Positions 42,494 through 52,113 are shown, numbered from the stretch's first letter. The stretch: DNA of 64,000 bases from Mesorhizobium sp. (GCF_004963255.1 NZ_SUGA01000008.1:62001-126000); one strand, 5' to 3'. The notes: generated by a model not told the origin, from the letters alone. Numbers and translations: made by a program.

Positions 42494-44059
42494 GTGAGTG
42501 CAAATCATGACAGGTCGAACCTGCTTGAGGTTCGTGGTCTTACCAAGATTTTTGGCTCGCTGACGGCGTGCGATTACATCGATCTCAACATCGCGAAGGG
42601 CGAGATCCACGCGCTGCTCGGCGAGAACGGCGCCGGCAAGTCGACGCTGGTCAAGATGCTGTTCGGCTCGCTCGAGCCGAACGCGGGCGAGATCTTCTGG
42701 GGCGGCAAGCCGGTCAAGATCACCAGTCCGGGCGTGGCGAAGAAGCTCGGCATCGGCATGGTGTTCCAGCATTTCTCGCTGTTCGAGGCGCTGACGGCGG
42801 CCGAAAACATCGCGCTTTCGCTCAATGACGGCTCGCCGATCAGCACCATCGCGGCGAAGGCGAGAGCGCTTTCCTTCAGCTATGGGCTGCCGCTCGATCC
42901 GGACTCCCTGGTCGGCGACCTCTCCGTCGGCGAACGCCAGCGCATCGAGATCATCCGCTGCCTCTTGCAGACGCCGCAGCTCATCATCCTCGACGAGCCG
43001 ACCTCGGTGCTGACGCCGCAGGAAGCCGACAAGTTGTTCGAGACGCTGGAGCGGCTGCGCTCGGAGGGCAAATCGATCCTCTACATCTCGCACCGGCTGG
43101 AGGAGGTCAAACGCATCTGCGACCGCGCCACGGTGCTTCGCCACGGCAAGGTGGTCGGCCACTGCAATCCGCGCGAGGAGACGGCGGCATCGCTTGCCCG
43201 CATGATGGTCGGCAGCGAAGTCAAGGCCGTGGAGCGCGCGCCGGCCGAAGGCATCGAGACCGCGCCGGCGCTGCTGGAAATCCGTGGGCTGACGCGCAAG
43301 CCGGCGACGCCCTTCGCCATCCCGCTGAAGAACATCAATCTCACCGTGCGCGCCGGCGAAGTGATCGGCATTGCCGGCGTTGCCGGCAACGGCCAGGGCG
43401 AGTTCTTCGAATCCGTCTCCGGCGAAGTGCTACAGCAGGATGCGGGTTCGGTGCGCATCCGCGGCAAGGACGCCGGTGCGCTCTCCATCACCGGCCGGCG
43501 GCTGATGGGCGCCGCCTTTGTGCCCGAAGAACGCCTGGGGCACGGCGCCGCCCCGCGCATGAAGCTATCGGAGAACCTGCTGCTGTCCCGTCACGCCACC
43601 GACGGCAAGGCTTTCGTCGGCTCCGGCGGCATGGTCAAGAACAGCGCCGTCTATAGCGCCGCCCAGCGCATCATCACCGCCATGGACGTGCGCAAGAGCG
43701 CGCCCGATCCGGAGGCGGCCGCGCTTTCGGGGGGCAATCTGCAGAAATTCATCGTCGGCCGCGAGCTCGACCGCAAGCCGAGCGTCATGATCGTCAACCA
43801 GCCGACCTGGGGCGTGGACGCAGGCGCGGCCGCTCGCATTCGCCAGGCCCTGATCGAGCTTGCCCGCAGCGGCTCCGCCGTCCTGGTCATCAGCCAGGAC
43901 CTCGACGAATTGTTCGAGCTGTCGGATGCGATCGCGGTCATGCACAACGGGCAATTGTCGGCGCCGCTGCCGATCGCCGAGGCGACTTTCGAGAAGATCG
44001 GCCTCTTGATGGGCGGCGCCGAGCCCGGCCACGCAGAACACAGCCTGGAGATCGCATGA
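42494..44059 (+). CDS. Nucleoside ABC transporter, duplicated ATP-binding protein
   Basis: A 521-residue protein with two ABC modules. The first has Walker A GENGAGKS (43-50), a signature region SVGERQRIEI and Walker B LIILDEPTSVL. The second has a weaker Walker A (GVAGNGQGE), signature LSGGNLQKFIVGREL and NQPTWGVD in place of the usual Walker B. This tandem form is typical of BMP-type purine-nucleoside importers (NupABC/YufO-like). The GTG start at 42494 follows GGGAGG; the extension to 42410 is not family-like. It is translationally coupled (ATGA) to the next permease. It is the first gene of a complete four-gene operon. Confidence 0.93.
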   Translation: MSANHDRSNLLEVRGLTKIFGSLTACDYIDLNIAKGEIHALLGENGAGKSTLVKMLFGSLEPNAGEIFWGGKPVKITSPGVAKKLGIGMVFQHFSLFEALTAAENIALSLNDGSPISTIAAKARALSFSYGLPLDPDSLVGDLSVGERQRIEIIRCLLQTPQLIILDEPTSVLTPQEADKLFETLERLRSEGKSILYISHRLEEVKRICDRATVLRHGKVVGHCNPREETAASLARMMVGSEVKAVERAPAEGIETAPALLEIRGLTRKPATPFAIPLKNINLTVRAGEVIGIAGVAGNGQGEFFESVSGEVLQQDAGSVRIRGKDAGALSITGRRLMGAAFVPEERLGHGAAPRMKLSENLLLSRHATDGKAFVGSGGMVKNSAVYSAAQRIITAMDVRKSAPDPEAAALSGGNLQKFIVGRELDRKPSVMIVNQPTWGVDAGAAARIRQALIELARSGSAVLVISQDLDELFELSDAIAVMHNGQLSAPLPIAEATFEKIGLLMGGAEPGHAEHSLEIA

Positions 44060-45183
44060 TGCGCATCGAACTGGTCAAACGTCCGCAGCGCTCGGCGCTG
44101 TTTTCGGTGCTGTCGCCGTTCATTGCCTTTGCGCTGACGATGATCGCCGGCGCCATCATGTTTGCCTTGCTCGGCGTCAATCCGCTGGATGCATTCAACA
44201 TCTATTTCATCCAGCCGATCAGCGAAGTCTGGCAGTTGCACGAGCTGGCCATCAAGGCGGCGCCCCTTATCCTGATCGCGGTCGGACTGTCGGTCTGCTA
44301 CAAGGCCAACATCTGGAACATCGGCGCCGAAGGCCAATTCATCTTCGGCGCAATCTTCGGGTCGATCATCCCGGTGCTGTTCCCGCAATTCGAAGGCCCG
44401 CTGGTGATCCCGCTAATGCTGTTGCTGGGCATGGTCGGCGGCGCCTTCTACGCGTCGATCCCGGCGTTTTTGAAAACGCGCTTCAGCACCAATGAGATCC
44501 TGACCAGCCTGATGCTGGTCTATGTTGCGCAGCTTTTCCTCGACTGGCTGGTGCGCGGCCCATGGCGTGACCCGCAAGGCCATGGCTTCCCGCAGACCAT
44601 CCAGTTTGGCGATTCCGCGGTGCTGCCGGAGCTGATGCCCGATGCCGGCCGCGCCAATTGGGGCTTTGTCTTCGCTCTGGTCGCCGCGGTGGCGATCTGG
44701 CTGATGATGAGCCGCATGCTGAAAGGTTTCGAGGTGCGCGTGCTGGGTTCCAGCCCAAGGGCAGGGCGCTTTGCCGGCTTCGGGTTGAACCGGATGGTGT
44801 TCTTCACCTTCCTTTTGTCCGGCGCGCTGGCCGGTCTGGCCGGCATTTCGGAAGTTTCCGGCGCCATCGGCCAATTGCAGCCGGTGATCTCGCCCGGCTA
44901 CGGCTTCACCGCCATCATCGTCGCCTTCCTCGGCAGGCTCAATCCGCTGGGGATCGTGGCCGCGGGCCTTGTGCTGGCGCTGACCTATCTCGGCGGCGAG
45001 GCGGTGCAGAGCGCGCTCGGCATCTCCGACAAGGTGGCGCGCGTGTTCCAGGGCATGCTTCTGTTCTTCGTGCTCGGCTGCGACACGCTCATCCACTACC
45101 GCATTCGCCTGATCGGCGTGACACTGATGAAGCCGAACGCCGCGAAGCTCGATGCAGCGCCCAAGCTCGAGGAGGCCCGCTGA
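44056..45183 (+). CDS. Nucleoside ABC transporter permease (BMP-type, first)
   Basis: A 375-residue permease with about ten membrane helices of the branched-chain amino acid/nucleoside permease family. Landmarks are ICYKANIWNIGAEGQFIFGA-like SVCYKANIWNIGAEGQF near residue 88, and GGEAVQSALG near residue 300. The cytoplasmic loop RFAGFGLNRM carries the coupling-helix segment. It overlaps the ATPase gene by four bases and the next permease by one, consistent with stoichiometric assembly of a heterodimeric channel. Confidence 0.93.
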   Translation: MMRIELVKRPQRSALFSVLSPFIAFALTMIAGAIMFALLGVNPLDAFNIYFIQPISEVWQLHELAIKAAPLILIAVGLSVCYKANIWNIGAEGQFIFGAIFGSIIPVLFPQFEGPLVIPLMLLLGMVGGAFYASIPAFLKTRFSTNEILTSLMLVYVAQLFLDWLVRGPWRDPQGHGFPQTIQFGDSAVLPELMPDAGRANWGFVFALVAAVAIWLMMSRMLKGFEVRVLGSSPRAGRFAGFGLNRMVFFTFLLSGALAGLAGISEVSGAIGQLQPVISPGYGFTAIIVAFLGRLNPLGIVAAGLVLALTYLGGEAVQSALGISDKVARVFQGMLLFFVLGCDTLIHYRIRLIGVTLMKPNAAKLDAAPKLEEAR

Positions 45184-46103
45184 TGGACATCACCGTCAAC
45201 ATCCTTTTGACCATCGCGACCGCGGCGACGCCGCTTCTGATCGCGGCGATCGGCGAACTGGTGGTCGAACGCTCGGGCGTGCTCAATCTCGGCGTCGAAG
45301 GCATGATGATCATGGGCGCCGTCGGCGGCTTCGGCGCCGGCTACCTCACCGGGTCACCGTGGATCGGCCTGCTCGCCGCAATCATCGTCGGTGCGCTGTT
45401 TTCGCTGCTGTTCGCCGTCATGACCCTGTCGCTCGCGACCAACCAGGTGGCGACCGGCCTGTCGCTGACGCTGCTCGGCCTCGGCCTCTCCGGCATGATC
45501 GGCACCAGCTTCGTTGGCCAGCCGGGCGTGAGGCTGCCCAATCTCGATATCCCGGTGATCAGCTCGATTCCGGTCGTCGGCAAGCTGATCTTCGGCCAGG
45601 ATCCGGTCTTCTACATCTCCATCGCGCTGACCGCGGCGGTCATGTGGTTCCTGTTCAGGACGCGCACGGGGCTTACGCTTCGCTCGATCGGCGACAGCCA
45701 TACGTCGGCGCATGCGCTGGGCATCAAGGTCATCCGCTACCGGTACCTGGCGGTGATCTTCGGTGGCGCCTGCGCCGGGCTTGCCGGCGGGCATCTGTCG
45801 CTGGTCTACACGCCGCAATGGGTGGAGAACATGAGCGCGGGCCGCGGCTGGATCGCGCTGGCTCTGGTGGTGTTCGCGTCCTGGCGTCCGTGGCGGGTGC
45901 TGGCAGGCGCCTACATCTTCGGCGCGGTGTGGATCGGCCAGCTTCATGCACAGGCTTTTGGCATTCCTGTGCCTTCGCAGTTTCTTTCTTCACTGCCCTA
46001 TCTGGCAACCATCGTGGTTCTCGTTCTAATCTCGCGCAACAAGCGGCTGACGATGATGAACACGCCGGCTTCGTTGGGGCAGCCATTCGTTCCGGATCGT
46101 TGA
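45183..46103 (+). CDS. Nucleoside ABC transporter permease (BMP-type, second)
   Basis: A 306-residue permease of the same family as the previous gene, shorter at the N-terminus. Landmarks are VVERSGVLNLGVEGMMIMGAV near residue 28 and SIGDSHTSAHALGIKVIRYRY near residue 185, the cytoplasmic coupling loop. The ATG at 45183 shares one base with the stop of the first permease, so the two are translationally coupled. Together the two permeases and the tandem ATPase form the importer for purine nucleosides bound by the BMP protein encoded next. Confidence 0.93.
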   Translation: MDITVNILLTIATAATPLLIAAIGELVVERSGVLNLGVEGMMIMGAVGGFGAGYLTGSPWIGLLAAIIVGALFSLLFAVMTLSLATNQVATGLSLTLLGLGLSGMIGTSFVGQPGVRLPNLDIPVISSIPVVGKLIFGQDPVFYISIALTAAVMWFLFRTRTGLTLRSIGDSHTSAHALGIKVIRYRYLAVIFGGACAGLAGGHLSLVYTPQWVENMSAGRGWIALALVVFASWRPWRVLAGAYIFGAVWIGQLHAQAFGIPVPSQFLSSLPYLATIVVLVLISRNKRLTMMNTPASLGQPFVPDR

Positions 46104-46154
46104 CAACAACAAAAAGACGGGAAGCTCCAAGGCTTAACTCAGAGAGGTAACACA

Positions 46155-47222
46155 ATGAAAAAACTGCTTATTGCATTGATGACCACGGCTGCGGCCCTGT
46201 CGCTGGCGGCGACCGCCGAGGCCGCCGGCAAGCTGAAGGCCTGCTGGGTCTATACGGGTCCGATCGGCGACTTCGGCTATTCGTATCAGCACGACCAGGG
46301 CCGGCTCGAGGTCGAGAAGGCGCTGGGCGACAAGGTCGAGACCGCGTATCTCGAAAACGTCTCGGAAGGCCCCGACGCCGACCGCGCCTTCGAGCGCCTG
46401 GCGCGCGAGAAATGCAAGATCATCTTCGGCACTTCCTTCGGCTTCATGGACGCCGAAGTGAAGGTCGCCAAGAAATTTCCCAAGGTGATGTTCGAACATG
46501 CCACCGGCTTCAAGACCGGTGCCAATCTCGGCATCTACAATGCCCGCTTCTATGAAGGCCGCTACGTGCTCGGCCAGATCGCGGCCAAGGAATCGAAGAA
46601 GGGCCTTGCCGGCTACATCGTCTCCTTCCCGATCCCGGAAGTGGTGATGGGCATCAACTCCTTCATGCTCGGCGCGCAGTCGGTCAATCCCGACTTCAAG
46701 GTGAAGATCGTGTGGGTGAACTCCTGGTTCGACCCGGGCAAGGAAGCCGACGCCGCCAAGGCGCTATTCGACCAGGGCGCCGACATCATCGTCCAGCACA
46801 CCGATTCCACCGCCGCGCTGCAGGTCGCCGAGGAGCGCAAGCTGCATGGCTTCGGCCAGTCGTCGGACATGATCAAGTTCGCGCCGAACGCGCAGCTCAC
46901 CTCGCTCACGGACGAATGGGGTCCCTACTATATCAGCCGTGTGCAGGCGGCCCTCGACGGCACCTGGAAGCCGGACAATGTGTGGCTCGGCATCAAGGAT
47001 GGCGCCGTCAAGCTCGCGCCCTTCACCAACATGCCTGACGACGTGAAGGCTATGGCGGAGGCGACCACGAAGAAGATCGCCGGCGGCTGGAACCCCTTTA
47101 CCGGACCGGTTTCCAAGCAGGACGGCTCGCCCTGGCTGAAGGACGGCGAGGTTGCCGATGACGGCACGCTGCTCGGCATGAATTTCTACGTCAAGGGCGT
47201 TGACGACAAGCTGCCGCAGTAA
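46155..47222 (+). CDS. BMP-family nucleoside-binding lipoprotein-type receptor
   Basis: A 355-residue exported receptor. The signal peptide ends in AEAAGKLKA (residue about 23). The family segments are YTGPIGDFGYSYQHDQGRLEVE, ENVSEGPDADRAFERLA, IFGTSFGFMDA and HTDSTAALQVAEE, with a late GPYYISRV. BMP-type receptors bind purine nucleosides. It lacks a lipobox, so it is a free periplasmic receptor rather than a lipoprotein. An AGAGAGG ribosome site precedes it. It closes the ATPase-permease-permease-receptor operon, ending in the terminator at 47249. Confidence 0.94.
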   Translation: MKKLLIALMTTAAALSLAATAEAAGKLKACWVYTGPIGDFGYSYQHDQGRLEVEKALGDKVETAYLENVSEGPDADRAFERLAREKCKIIFGTSFGFMDAEVKVAKKFPKVMFEHATGFKTGANLGIYNARFYEGRYVLGQIAAKESKKGLAGYIVSFPIPEVVMGINSFMLGAQSVNPDFKVKIVWVNSWFDPGKEADAAKALFDQGADIIVQHTDSTAALQVAEERKLHGFGQSSDMIKFAPNAQLTSLTDEWGPYYISRVQAALDGTWKPDNVWLGIKDGAVKLAPFTNMPDDVKAMAEATTKKIAGGWNPFTGPVSKQDGSPWLKDGEVADDGTLLGMNFYVKGVDDKLPQ

Positions 47223-47248
47223 GCTGCACGTTGTTGATGTTAAAACTG

Positions 47249-47276
47249 AAAGGGCGCCGCGCGGCGCCCTTTCTCA
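47249..47276. terminator. Rho-independent terminator of the nucleoside ABC operon
   Basis: The stem AAAGGGCGCCGC pairs with GCGGCGCCCTTT with virtually no loop, and runs into CTCATT. It sits 26 bases after the BMP-family stop and 28 bases before the convergent rimO end, so it may serve both. Confidence 0.8.
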
Positions 47277-47304
47277 TTCGATGTGCCTTCGCTTTGGACG
47301 ACGA

Positions 47305-48618
47305 TCAGACGGCCGATCCATAAAGATCGTAAGCGTCCGCGCGATCGATCTTGACGGTGACGATATCGCCGGCGCGCAGCGGCCGCCGCGACTGGATGTG
47401 CACCGAGCCGTCGATCTCCGGCGCGTCGTATTTGGTGCGGCCTTTGCCGGATGCGCCATGCGCCTCGTCGATCAGCACCGGCAGGCGCTTGCCAACTTTC
47501 TTGGCCAACTGCGCGGCGGAAATCTTTTGCTGGCGCTGCATGAAGCGGTGCCAGCGCGCTTCCTTGATCTCCTGCGGCACCTGTTCCAACCCGAGGTCGT
47601 TGGAGCGCGCGCCCTTGACCGGCTCGTATTTGAAGCAGCCGGCGCGGTCGATCTTCGCTTCGTCCAGCCAGTCGAGCAGCATCTGGAAATCGTCTTCGGT
47701 CTCGCCGGGGAAGCCAACGATGAAGGTCGAGCGGATGGCGAGGTCGGGGCACACTTCGCGCCAGCCGCGGATGCGGTCCAGCGTCTTTTCGCCATGCGCG
47801 GGGCGGCGCATGTTCTTCAGCACCTGCGGCGAGGCGTGCTGGAAGGGGATGTCGAGATAGGGCAGGATCTTTCCTTCCGCCATCAGCGGAATGACGTCGG
47901 CGACATGCGGGTAGGGGTACACATAATGCATGCGTATCCAGATGCCGAGCTTGCCGAGCTCCTCGGCAAGGTCGAGGAATTTCGCTCGCACCTCGCGGTC
48001 GCCGAACATCGACGTCTGGTACTTGATGTCGACGCCGTAGGCGCTGGTGTCCTGCGAGATGACGAGGATTTCCTTGACGCCGGCCTTGGCGAGTTTTTCG
48101 GCTTCGCGCAGCACATCCGCCGCCGGCCGCGAGACGAGATCGCCGCGCAGCGCCGGGATGATGCAGAAGGTGCAGCGGTTGTTGCAGCCCTCGGAAATCT
48201 TCAGATAGGCGTAGTGGCGCGGGGTGAGCTTCACGCCCTGCGGCGGCAGAAGATCGACATAGGGATCGTGGCTGGGCGGAGCCGCCTCGTGCACCGCCGC
48301 CATCACGCTCTCATAGGCCTGCGGCCCGGTGATCGCCAGCACATTGGGATGCTTCTCGCGGATGACCTCCGGCTCGGCGCCGAGGCAGCCGGTGACGATG
48401 ACGCGGCCGTTTTCGGAAAGGGCGGAACCGATGGCGTTGAGCGACTCGTCGCGGGCCGAATCCAGGAAGCCGCAAGTGTTGACGACGACGAGGTCGGCGC
48501 CGTCATGCTTGCGCGCGATCTCATAGCCTTCGGCGCGGAGCCGCGTGATGATGCGCTCGGAATCGACAAGCGCTTTCGGACATCCAAGACTGACGAAACT
48601 GACGCGTGGGGCGGACAT
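47305..48618 (-). CDS. rimO: Ribosomal protein S12 methylthiotransferase RimO
   Basis: A 437-residue radical SAM enzyme adding a methylthio group to Asp of ribosomal protein S12. The N-terminal UPF0004 domain has Cys13, Cys49 and Cys78 ([28 protein letters not shown]). The radical SAM motif CNNRCTFC gives Cys145, Cys149 and Cys152. A TRAM domain ends the protein ([19 protein letters not shown]). The [12 protein letters not shown] start and the motif set separate RimO from MiaB. It is monocistronic, convergent with the BMP operon. Confidence 0.95.
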   Translation of the reverse strand: MSAPRVSFVSLGCPKALVDSERIITRLRAEGYEIARKHDGADLVVVNTCGFLDSARDESLNAIGSALSENGRVIVTGCLGAEPEVIREKHPNVLAITGPQAYESVMAAVHEAAPPSHDPYVDLLPPQGVKLTPRHYAYLKISEGCNNRCTFCIIPALRGDLVSRPAADVLREAEKLAKAGVKEILVISQDTSAYGVDIKYQTSMFGDREVRAKFLDLAEELGKLGIWIRMHYVYPYPHVADVIPLMAEGKILPYLDIPFQHASPQVLKNMRRPAHGEKTLDRIRGWREVCPDLAIRSTFIVGFPGETEDDFQMLLDWLDEAKIDRAGCFKYEPVKGARSNDLGLEQVPQEIKEARWHRFMQRQQKISAAQLAKKVGKRLPVLIDEAHGASGKGRTKYDAPEIDGSVHIQSRRPLRAGDIVTVKIDRADAYDLYGSAV

Positions 48619-48797
48619 AAATTTTGTTTTCCAAGAGGTGAAGGCGAGATCGAGGATTGAGCCTTTGGCTCTGAAGGTCGATCTACGGCGCGGCTTTGAG
48701 CCATTTCGCGCGGCGCAATAGCACGCTTCGGTACAGAAGCAAACCTGCCGCCGGCCAGGACAAGAGGCGTGCGTCAGACATTCGCCCCTGAAGAGCG

Positions 48798-49484
48798 CTA
48801 GTGACCGTCCGATCCGAACCAGGGCGCCAGGAAGGCAAAATGGTCGGGGAACTGCTGCACGGCACCGCCGAGAAGCATGTTGATCGCCACGTACAAGATG
48901 ATCAGCAGGCCGATATAGGCGATCCAGCGATATCGATGCAGCAGCCGGGCGACGAAGGATGCGGCAAAACCCATCAGGGCGATCGAAAGGGCCAGCCCGA
49001 TGATCAACACCGTCGGATGCTTCATGGCGGCGCCGGCGACGGCGAGCACGTTGTCGAGCGACATCGAGACATCGGCAATCACGATCTGCCAGGCGGCCTG
49101 CGAAAAGGTCTTCCGTGCTCCCTTGCCGGCGACGGATCCGTCCTTGTTGTAGTCGCTGTTCGACAGCGCTTCGGTCGCGTCGCGCTCGTCGTCATGGCTG
49201 ACGCGCAATTCGCGCCACATCTTCCAGCAGACCCACAGAAGCAGAAGCCCCCCGGCGATGAGCAGCATCGGGCCGATGCTCAGCAGCCATTGCGTGATGA
49301 GGGCGAACATAATGCGCAGGACCGTGGCCGCGGCTATGCCGACAATGATGGCGCGCTTGCGCTGATCCGCGGGAAGGCCGGCCGCCGCGAGGCCGATCAC
49401 AATTGCGTTGTCGCCGGCGAGCGCGAGATCGATTGCGACGACCTGGAGGAGAGCTGAAAGGCCTGCGGCAGTGAATATTTCCAT
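48798..49484 (-). CDS. TerC-family integral membrane protein
   Basis: A 228-residue protein with seven hydrophobic segments and the TerC signatures [20 protein letters not shown] near residue 19 and [18 protein letters not shown] near residue 135. The acidic residues in both repeats (AGDN and SLDN) are the conserved metal-site-like residues of the family, which is implicated in manganese or calcium transport rather than tellurite itself. A soluble loop (residues about 95-125) separates the halves. No yybP-ykoY-like fold could be drawn in the upstream region. Confidence 0.92.
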   Translation of the reverse strand: MEIFTAAGLSALLQVVAIDLALAGDNAIVIGLAAAGLPADQRKRAIIVGIAAATVLRIMFALITQWLLSIGPMLLIAGGLLLLWVCWKMWRELRVSHDDERDATEALSNSDYNKDGSVAGKGARKTFSQAAWQIVIADVSMSLDNVLAVAGAAMKHPTVLIIGLALSIALMGFAASFVARLLHRYRWIAYIGLLIILYVAINMLLGGAVQQFPDHFAFLAPWFGSDGH

Positions 49485-49652
49485 AGACTAGAAATCCCTT
49501 GCCTGAAATGAACATGGCCCTTTGCCGGACGGGCCTAAAGGCATGGTCCATCGGCGTCAAGACGCAGGTTTGGCCATCGCCGGAAAACGGCGCGCCAGCG
49601 CAAGCCCTCAGTGATTTCGGGTGTTCGCCGGTCAGGCGGACGCGCGGAAACT

Positions 49653-49750
49653 AGAGCCGTTCACCGTTTCGCGGAAACGGCGAACCGCTCTATCCCTTTG
49701 TTTTGACGCAATTCCGGGCGGAAAACCGCTCACACTTTTCCTGGAATTGC
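49653..49750. repeat. Composite palindromic mosaic repeat, copy 4 (two hairpins)
   Basis: The first hairpin (49653-49691) pairs AGAGC-GTTC-CCGTTTC with GGAAACGG-GAAC-GCTCT with small mismatches. A CTATCCCTTTGTTTTGAC linker follows. The second hairpin (49708-49750) has arms GCAATTCC and GGAATTGC and the shared core, missing one T (CCGCTCACAC). The right arm ends one base before the stop codon of the DUF930 gene. The linker is the same one seen at copies 1 and 2. Confidence 0.85.
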
Positions 49751-49751
49751 T

Positions 49752-50159
49752 CTAATCGTAGAGATTGTATTTGGCCCAGTCGGATTCCGGGATCTCGTCG
49801 CCGATCTTGTAGCGGAACTGCAGCACCTGCATATGATCCGGCGCGGTCTGGCATTTGAACTTGAGCCGGTACCATTGGCCCTTGCTGCGGAAAGCGGCGC
49901 CCGAGCTCTTGATGGCATCGGCACTCATCTGCGGCGTGGCGAAGGCGTAGGCCACGACCCGGTCGGCCTTGTAGTTGCGATCGTCGTGACTGATCCGGTC
50001 GAGCACTTCGGCGTCGCATCGCTGCTCGAGGCGGGTTTCGGGATCAAGTTTCATCAGGCCGGCGCGCAACGCGTTGTCCATCGCCTTGGCCGGCAAGACT
50101 GGCGTGAGCGACGCCAGAACCATCAGGCAGAGCTTTTTCATGGGCGCGAGCAGCAGCAT
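49752..50159 (-). CDS. DUF930-family exported protein
   Basis: A 135-residue protein with a signal peptide (residues 1 to about 26, ending PAKAMDN). The domain pattern KLDPETRLEQRCDAEVLDRI, then RVVAYAF, GAAFRSKGQWYRLKFKC, FRYKIGDEIP and WAKYNLYD matches DUF930, a small family of Rhizobiales. Two cysteines (QRC, KFKC) may bond. The ATG at 50159 is the upstream option; MKKLC at 50141 is an alternative. The TAG stop abuts the palindromic repeat. The function is unknown. Confidence 0.85.
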   Translation of the reverse strand: MLLLAPMKKLCLMVLASLTPVLPAKAMDNALRAGLMKLDPETRLEQRCDAEVLDRISHDDRNYKADRVVAYAFATPQMSADAIKSSGAAFRSKGQWYRLKFKCQTAPDHMQVLQFRYKIGDEIPESDWAKYNLYD

Positions 50160-50423
50160 ATTTTGTCCGAGAAATCAAATAAACGGTGTTTTACCGATGG
50201 GGCGCGGCAGGCGCGGGGGCGGTCGCCATCAAGTCAAATCGACACTCCGGGGGGTGATGGGCGATTGGCTCGTCGAGAACGGGGTCGAATCCGACACCGT
50301 TATGCTCTAGCAAGCTTACGCGGCGTTGCCGCGCTGGGGTTTTCTGGGAAGACAGCTGAAAGCCGAGGCCTTGCCAACTCCCACATCGTCAACCCTTTGG
50401 GAGGGTCAAGTTCGGAAGCCTCG

Positions 50424-50609
50424 TCATCCTCGAAGCTTCCTTGCCTCGCGCTCTAAGATCTTTCGATTATTGCCATGCTCTTTAATCAGATCGAGCACCT
50501 TCTCGGGGCTGATCCGGTGCTGCTTGGCGAAATAGCGGACTTCATAGTCCTCGTCGGCTGACACGCGGTCGCGGTCACCGAAATCGCGTTTGGTCCTGTC
50601 GTCTGCCAT
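50424..50609 (-). CDS. Small DUF3606 protein (61 aa)
   Basis: A 61-residue, strongly charged, helical protein beginning MADDRTKRDFGDRDRVSADE and containing HRISPEKVLDLIKEHGN, the DUF3606 pattern. A classic AGGAGG precedes its ATG at 50609. The family is common in Rhizobiales and in genomes with plasmid- or island-borne genes; the function is unknown. It is divergent from the DUF982 gene, which starts 72 bases away, and no operator is obvious between them. Confidence 0.82.
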   Translation of the reverse strand: MADDRTKRDFGDRDRVSADEDYEVRYFAKQHRISPEKVLDLIKEHGNNRKILEREARKLRG

Positions 50610-50681
50610 GACTGATCCTCCTAGTCAGAAGGAACAGAAATCGATTGTGATTGTTCCCATTAGCTGCCGCTAAAGGAACGG

Positions 50682-50969
50682 ATGCCCTTCGGCGAATTGA
50701 GTCCGGTCGCGCAAGGAGGCTGTGTGCAGGATCAGCGATCCGATACGCCAGTGCGTGTCGCGCTCGGCAAATCAGGCAACACGATCTATACCGTGGATCG
50801 CGTTGCTCAGGCGGCCGATATTCTCCTCAATCGATGGCCGACGCCAACCGGAAAGAAGCACACGGCCGCCCGTAAGGCTTGCCTCAGCGTCCTCCAGGGG
50901 CTCAGGGAAGTGCAGCACGCGCGAAAAGCCTTCGTTGAGGCCGCTGCTGAGGCTGATATCCTATTGTAG
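50682..50969 (+). CDS. DUF982 protein (95 aa)
   Basis: A 95-residue protein with the DUF982 pattern: VRVALGKSGNTIYTVDRVAQAADILLNRWP, then AARKACLSVLQGL, ARKAFVEAAAEADI. The ATG at 50682 follows AAGGA. The family has many paralogues in Mesorhizobium and Rhizobium, often on accessory replicons; the function is unknown. The SRAP gene starts 24 bases after its stop, so the two may be co-transcribed. Confidence 0.82.
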   Translation: MPFGELSPVAQGGCVQDQRSDTPVRVALGKSGNTIYTVDRVAQAADILLNRWPTPTGKKHTAARKACLSVLQGLREVQHARKAFVEAAAEADILL

Positions 50970-50993
50970 CGCAATGCATTCGGATGACCTTCC

Positions 50994-51587
50994 ATGTGCA
51001 ATGATTATGAGCAGCATATCGCCTGGGCCGAATATTGCCGGATGATGGAGTCGCTGGCACTGAAGATCCCGAGCCATCAAACTGAGCTCGATCTTCCCCA
51101 AGCAGACGACATTCGCATCAACGATCCGGCGCCCATCATGCGCGCTGCCGGCGACGAGATTGAACTTGCGTCGATGACGTTTGGCTTTCCCCCGTCTGGG
51201 CCGAAGGGAGGACCGGTGTTCAACTTCCGATCGGAAGGCCGCCGGTTCGCTGACAGCAAGCGCTGTCTTGTGCCGGCATCGGCATTCTTCGAATTCACGG
51301 GCACGAAATATCCGAAAGCCAAGCATCGCTTCACGCTGAACGGCGCTCCGTTTTTGGCCATTGCCGGGCTCTGGCGAGAGGCGACAGGAAACAAGCCGCC
51401 CACCTTCACAATGCTGACAACCGATCCGGGGCCGGATGTCGCGCCGTATCACAATAGGCAGGTTGTCGTTCTTCAGCCCGAGAACTGGTCCGCGTGGCTG
51501 GATCTGTCGAAAGCCGAGAGCGATCTTTTGCGGCCGCTCCCGGCGGGATTGCTGTCGGTCAAGACAGTGCGGCCAGAGCGTGCCTGA
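50994..51587 (+). CDS. SOS response-associated peptidase family protein (SRAP/YedK)
   Basis: A 197-residue SRAP protein. Cys2 (MCNDYEQ) is the residue that forms a thiazolidine link with abasic DNA. The active-site segments are NFRSEGRRF (in place of the more usual NARSE), a glutamate in AFFEFTG and the HNRQVVVLQ motif with the catalytic His. The fold centre GLWREATG is conserved. It protects abasic sites in single-stranded DNA. The position beside DUF982 and in a low-GC region suggests an accessory copy rather than the core yedK. Confidence 0.88.
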   Translation: MCNDYEQHIAWAEYCRMMESLALKIPSHQTELDLPQADDIRINDPAPIMRAAGDEIELASMTFGFPPSGPKGGPVFNFRSEGRRFADSKRCLVPASAFFEFTGTKYPKAKHRFTLNGAPFLAIAGLWREATGNKPPTFTMLTTDPGPDVAPYHNRQVVVLQPENWSAWLDLSKAESDLLRPLPAGLLSVKTVRPERA

Positions 51588-52113
51588 CCGATCCACCAGC
51601 TCGGCCTTACTGCCCGCGGCACTTCTGGCCAGTCCGCGCAACAAGCCCTTAAGGCTCCTCAAGCCCGAGCTGCCGGAGATCAACCCGGCAATCCTGCCTG
51701 CGAGTCGGATGCCAGCGTTGCTGTCCAACAACGATGCAGATTGCCGATAAATCGCGCTTTAGCGAACGAACTCGCAACAGCAGTGCAGCCCCGGCCAGGG
51801 CGTCCATCAGGGCGCTTACCGAAGCGATCAACACGCTAACATTGTCCTCTTTCACGCGCTTGCGCACCGTTGCGGTGATCGCAACCCTAATCCCGACCTT
51901 GAATGCTGTCCTTCGCTATTCGCCCAGTCGGAAAGTTCGTCAAGTTGTCCCTAATATTAGGGATGTTGCAACATTGCGGTCAACCGATCAGAACTGTCGA
52001 AGGAAGCGCTAAGTCACCCTGACCGGAAGCTGAATCTCAGTTTCTGTGGCAGATATAAAACTGCACATGTCAGCGCTCTCTGCTACCACAGGGTTGGTTA
52101 TGGGAGATCACCT
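51588..52113. other. 526-base intergenic region, lower GC, no supported gene
   Basis: The stretch becomes clearly AT-richer after about 51730 (for example the repeated TTAGGG-like ATATTAGGGATG around 51950). Short open frames on both strands lack ribosome sites and family similarity. It must contain the promoter of the outer-membrane protein gene that starts at 52114 (AGATATAAAA near 52050 is a candidate). No repeat or hairpin stands out. Confidence 0.4.

Noticed and set aside
49485..49650. Possible manganese riboswitch (yybP-ykoY) before the TerC gene
   Set aside because: The expected conserved loops could not be placed; only general G/C pairing is visible.
51649..51867. 72-residue minus-strand frame in the gap before the outer-membrane protein gene
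   Set aside because: Has a weak hydrophobic stretch, but no ribosome site, no family similarity and no context.
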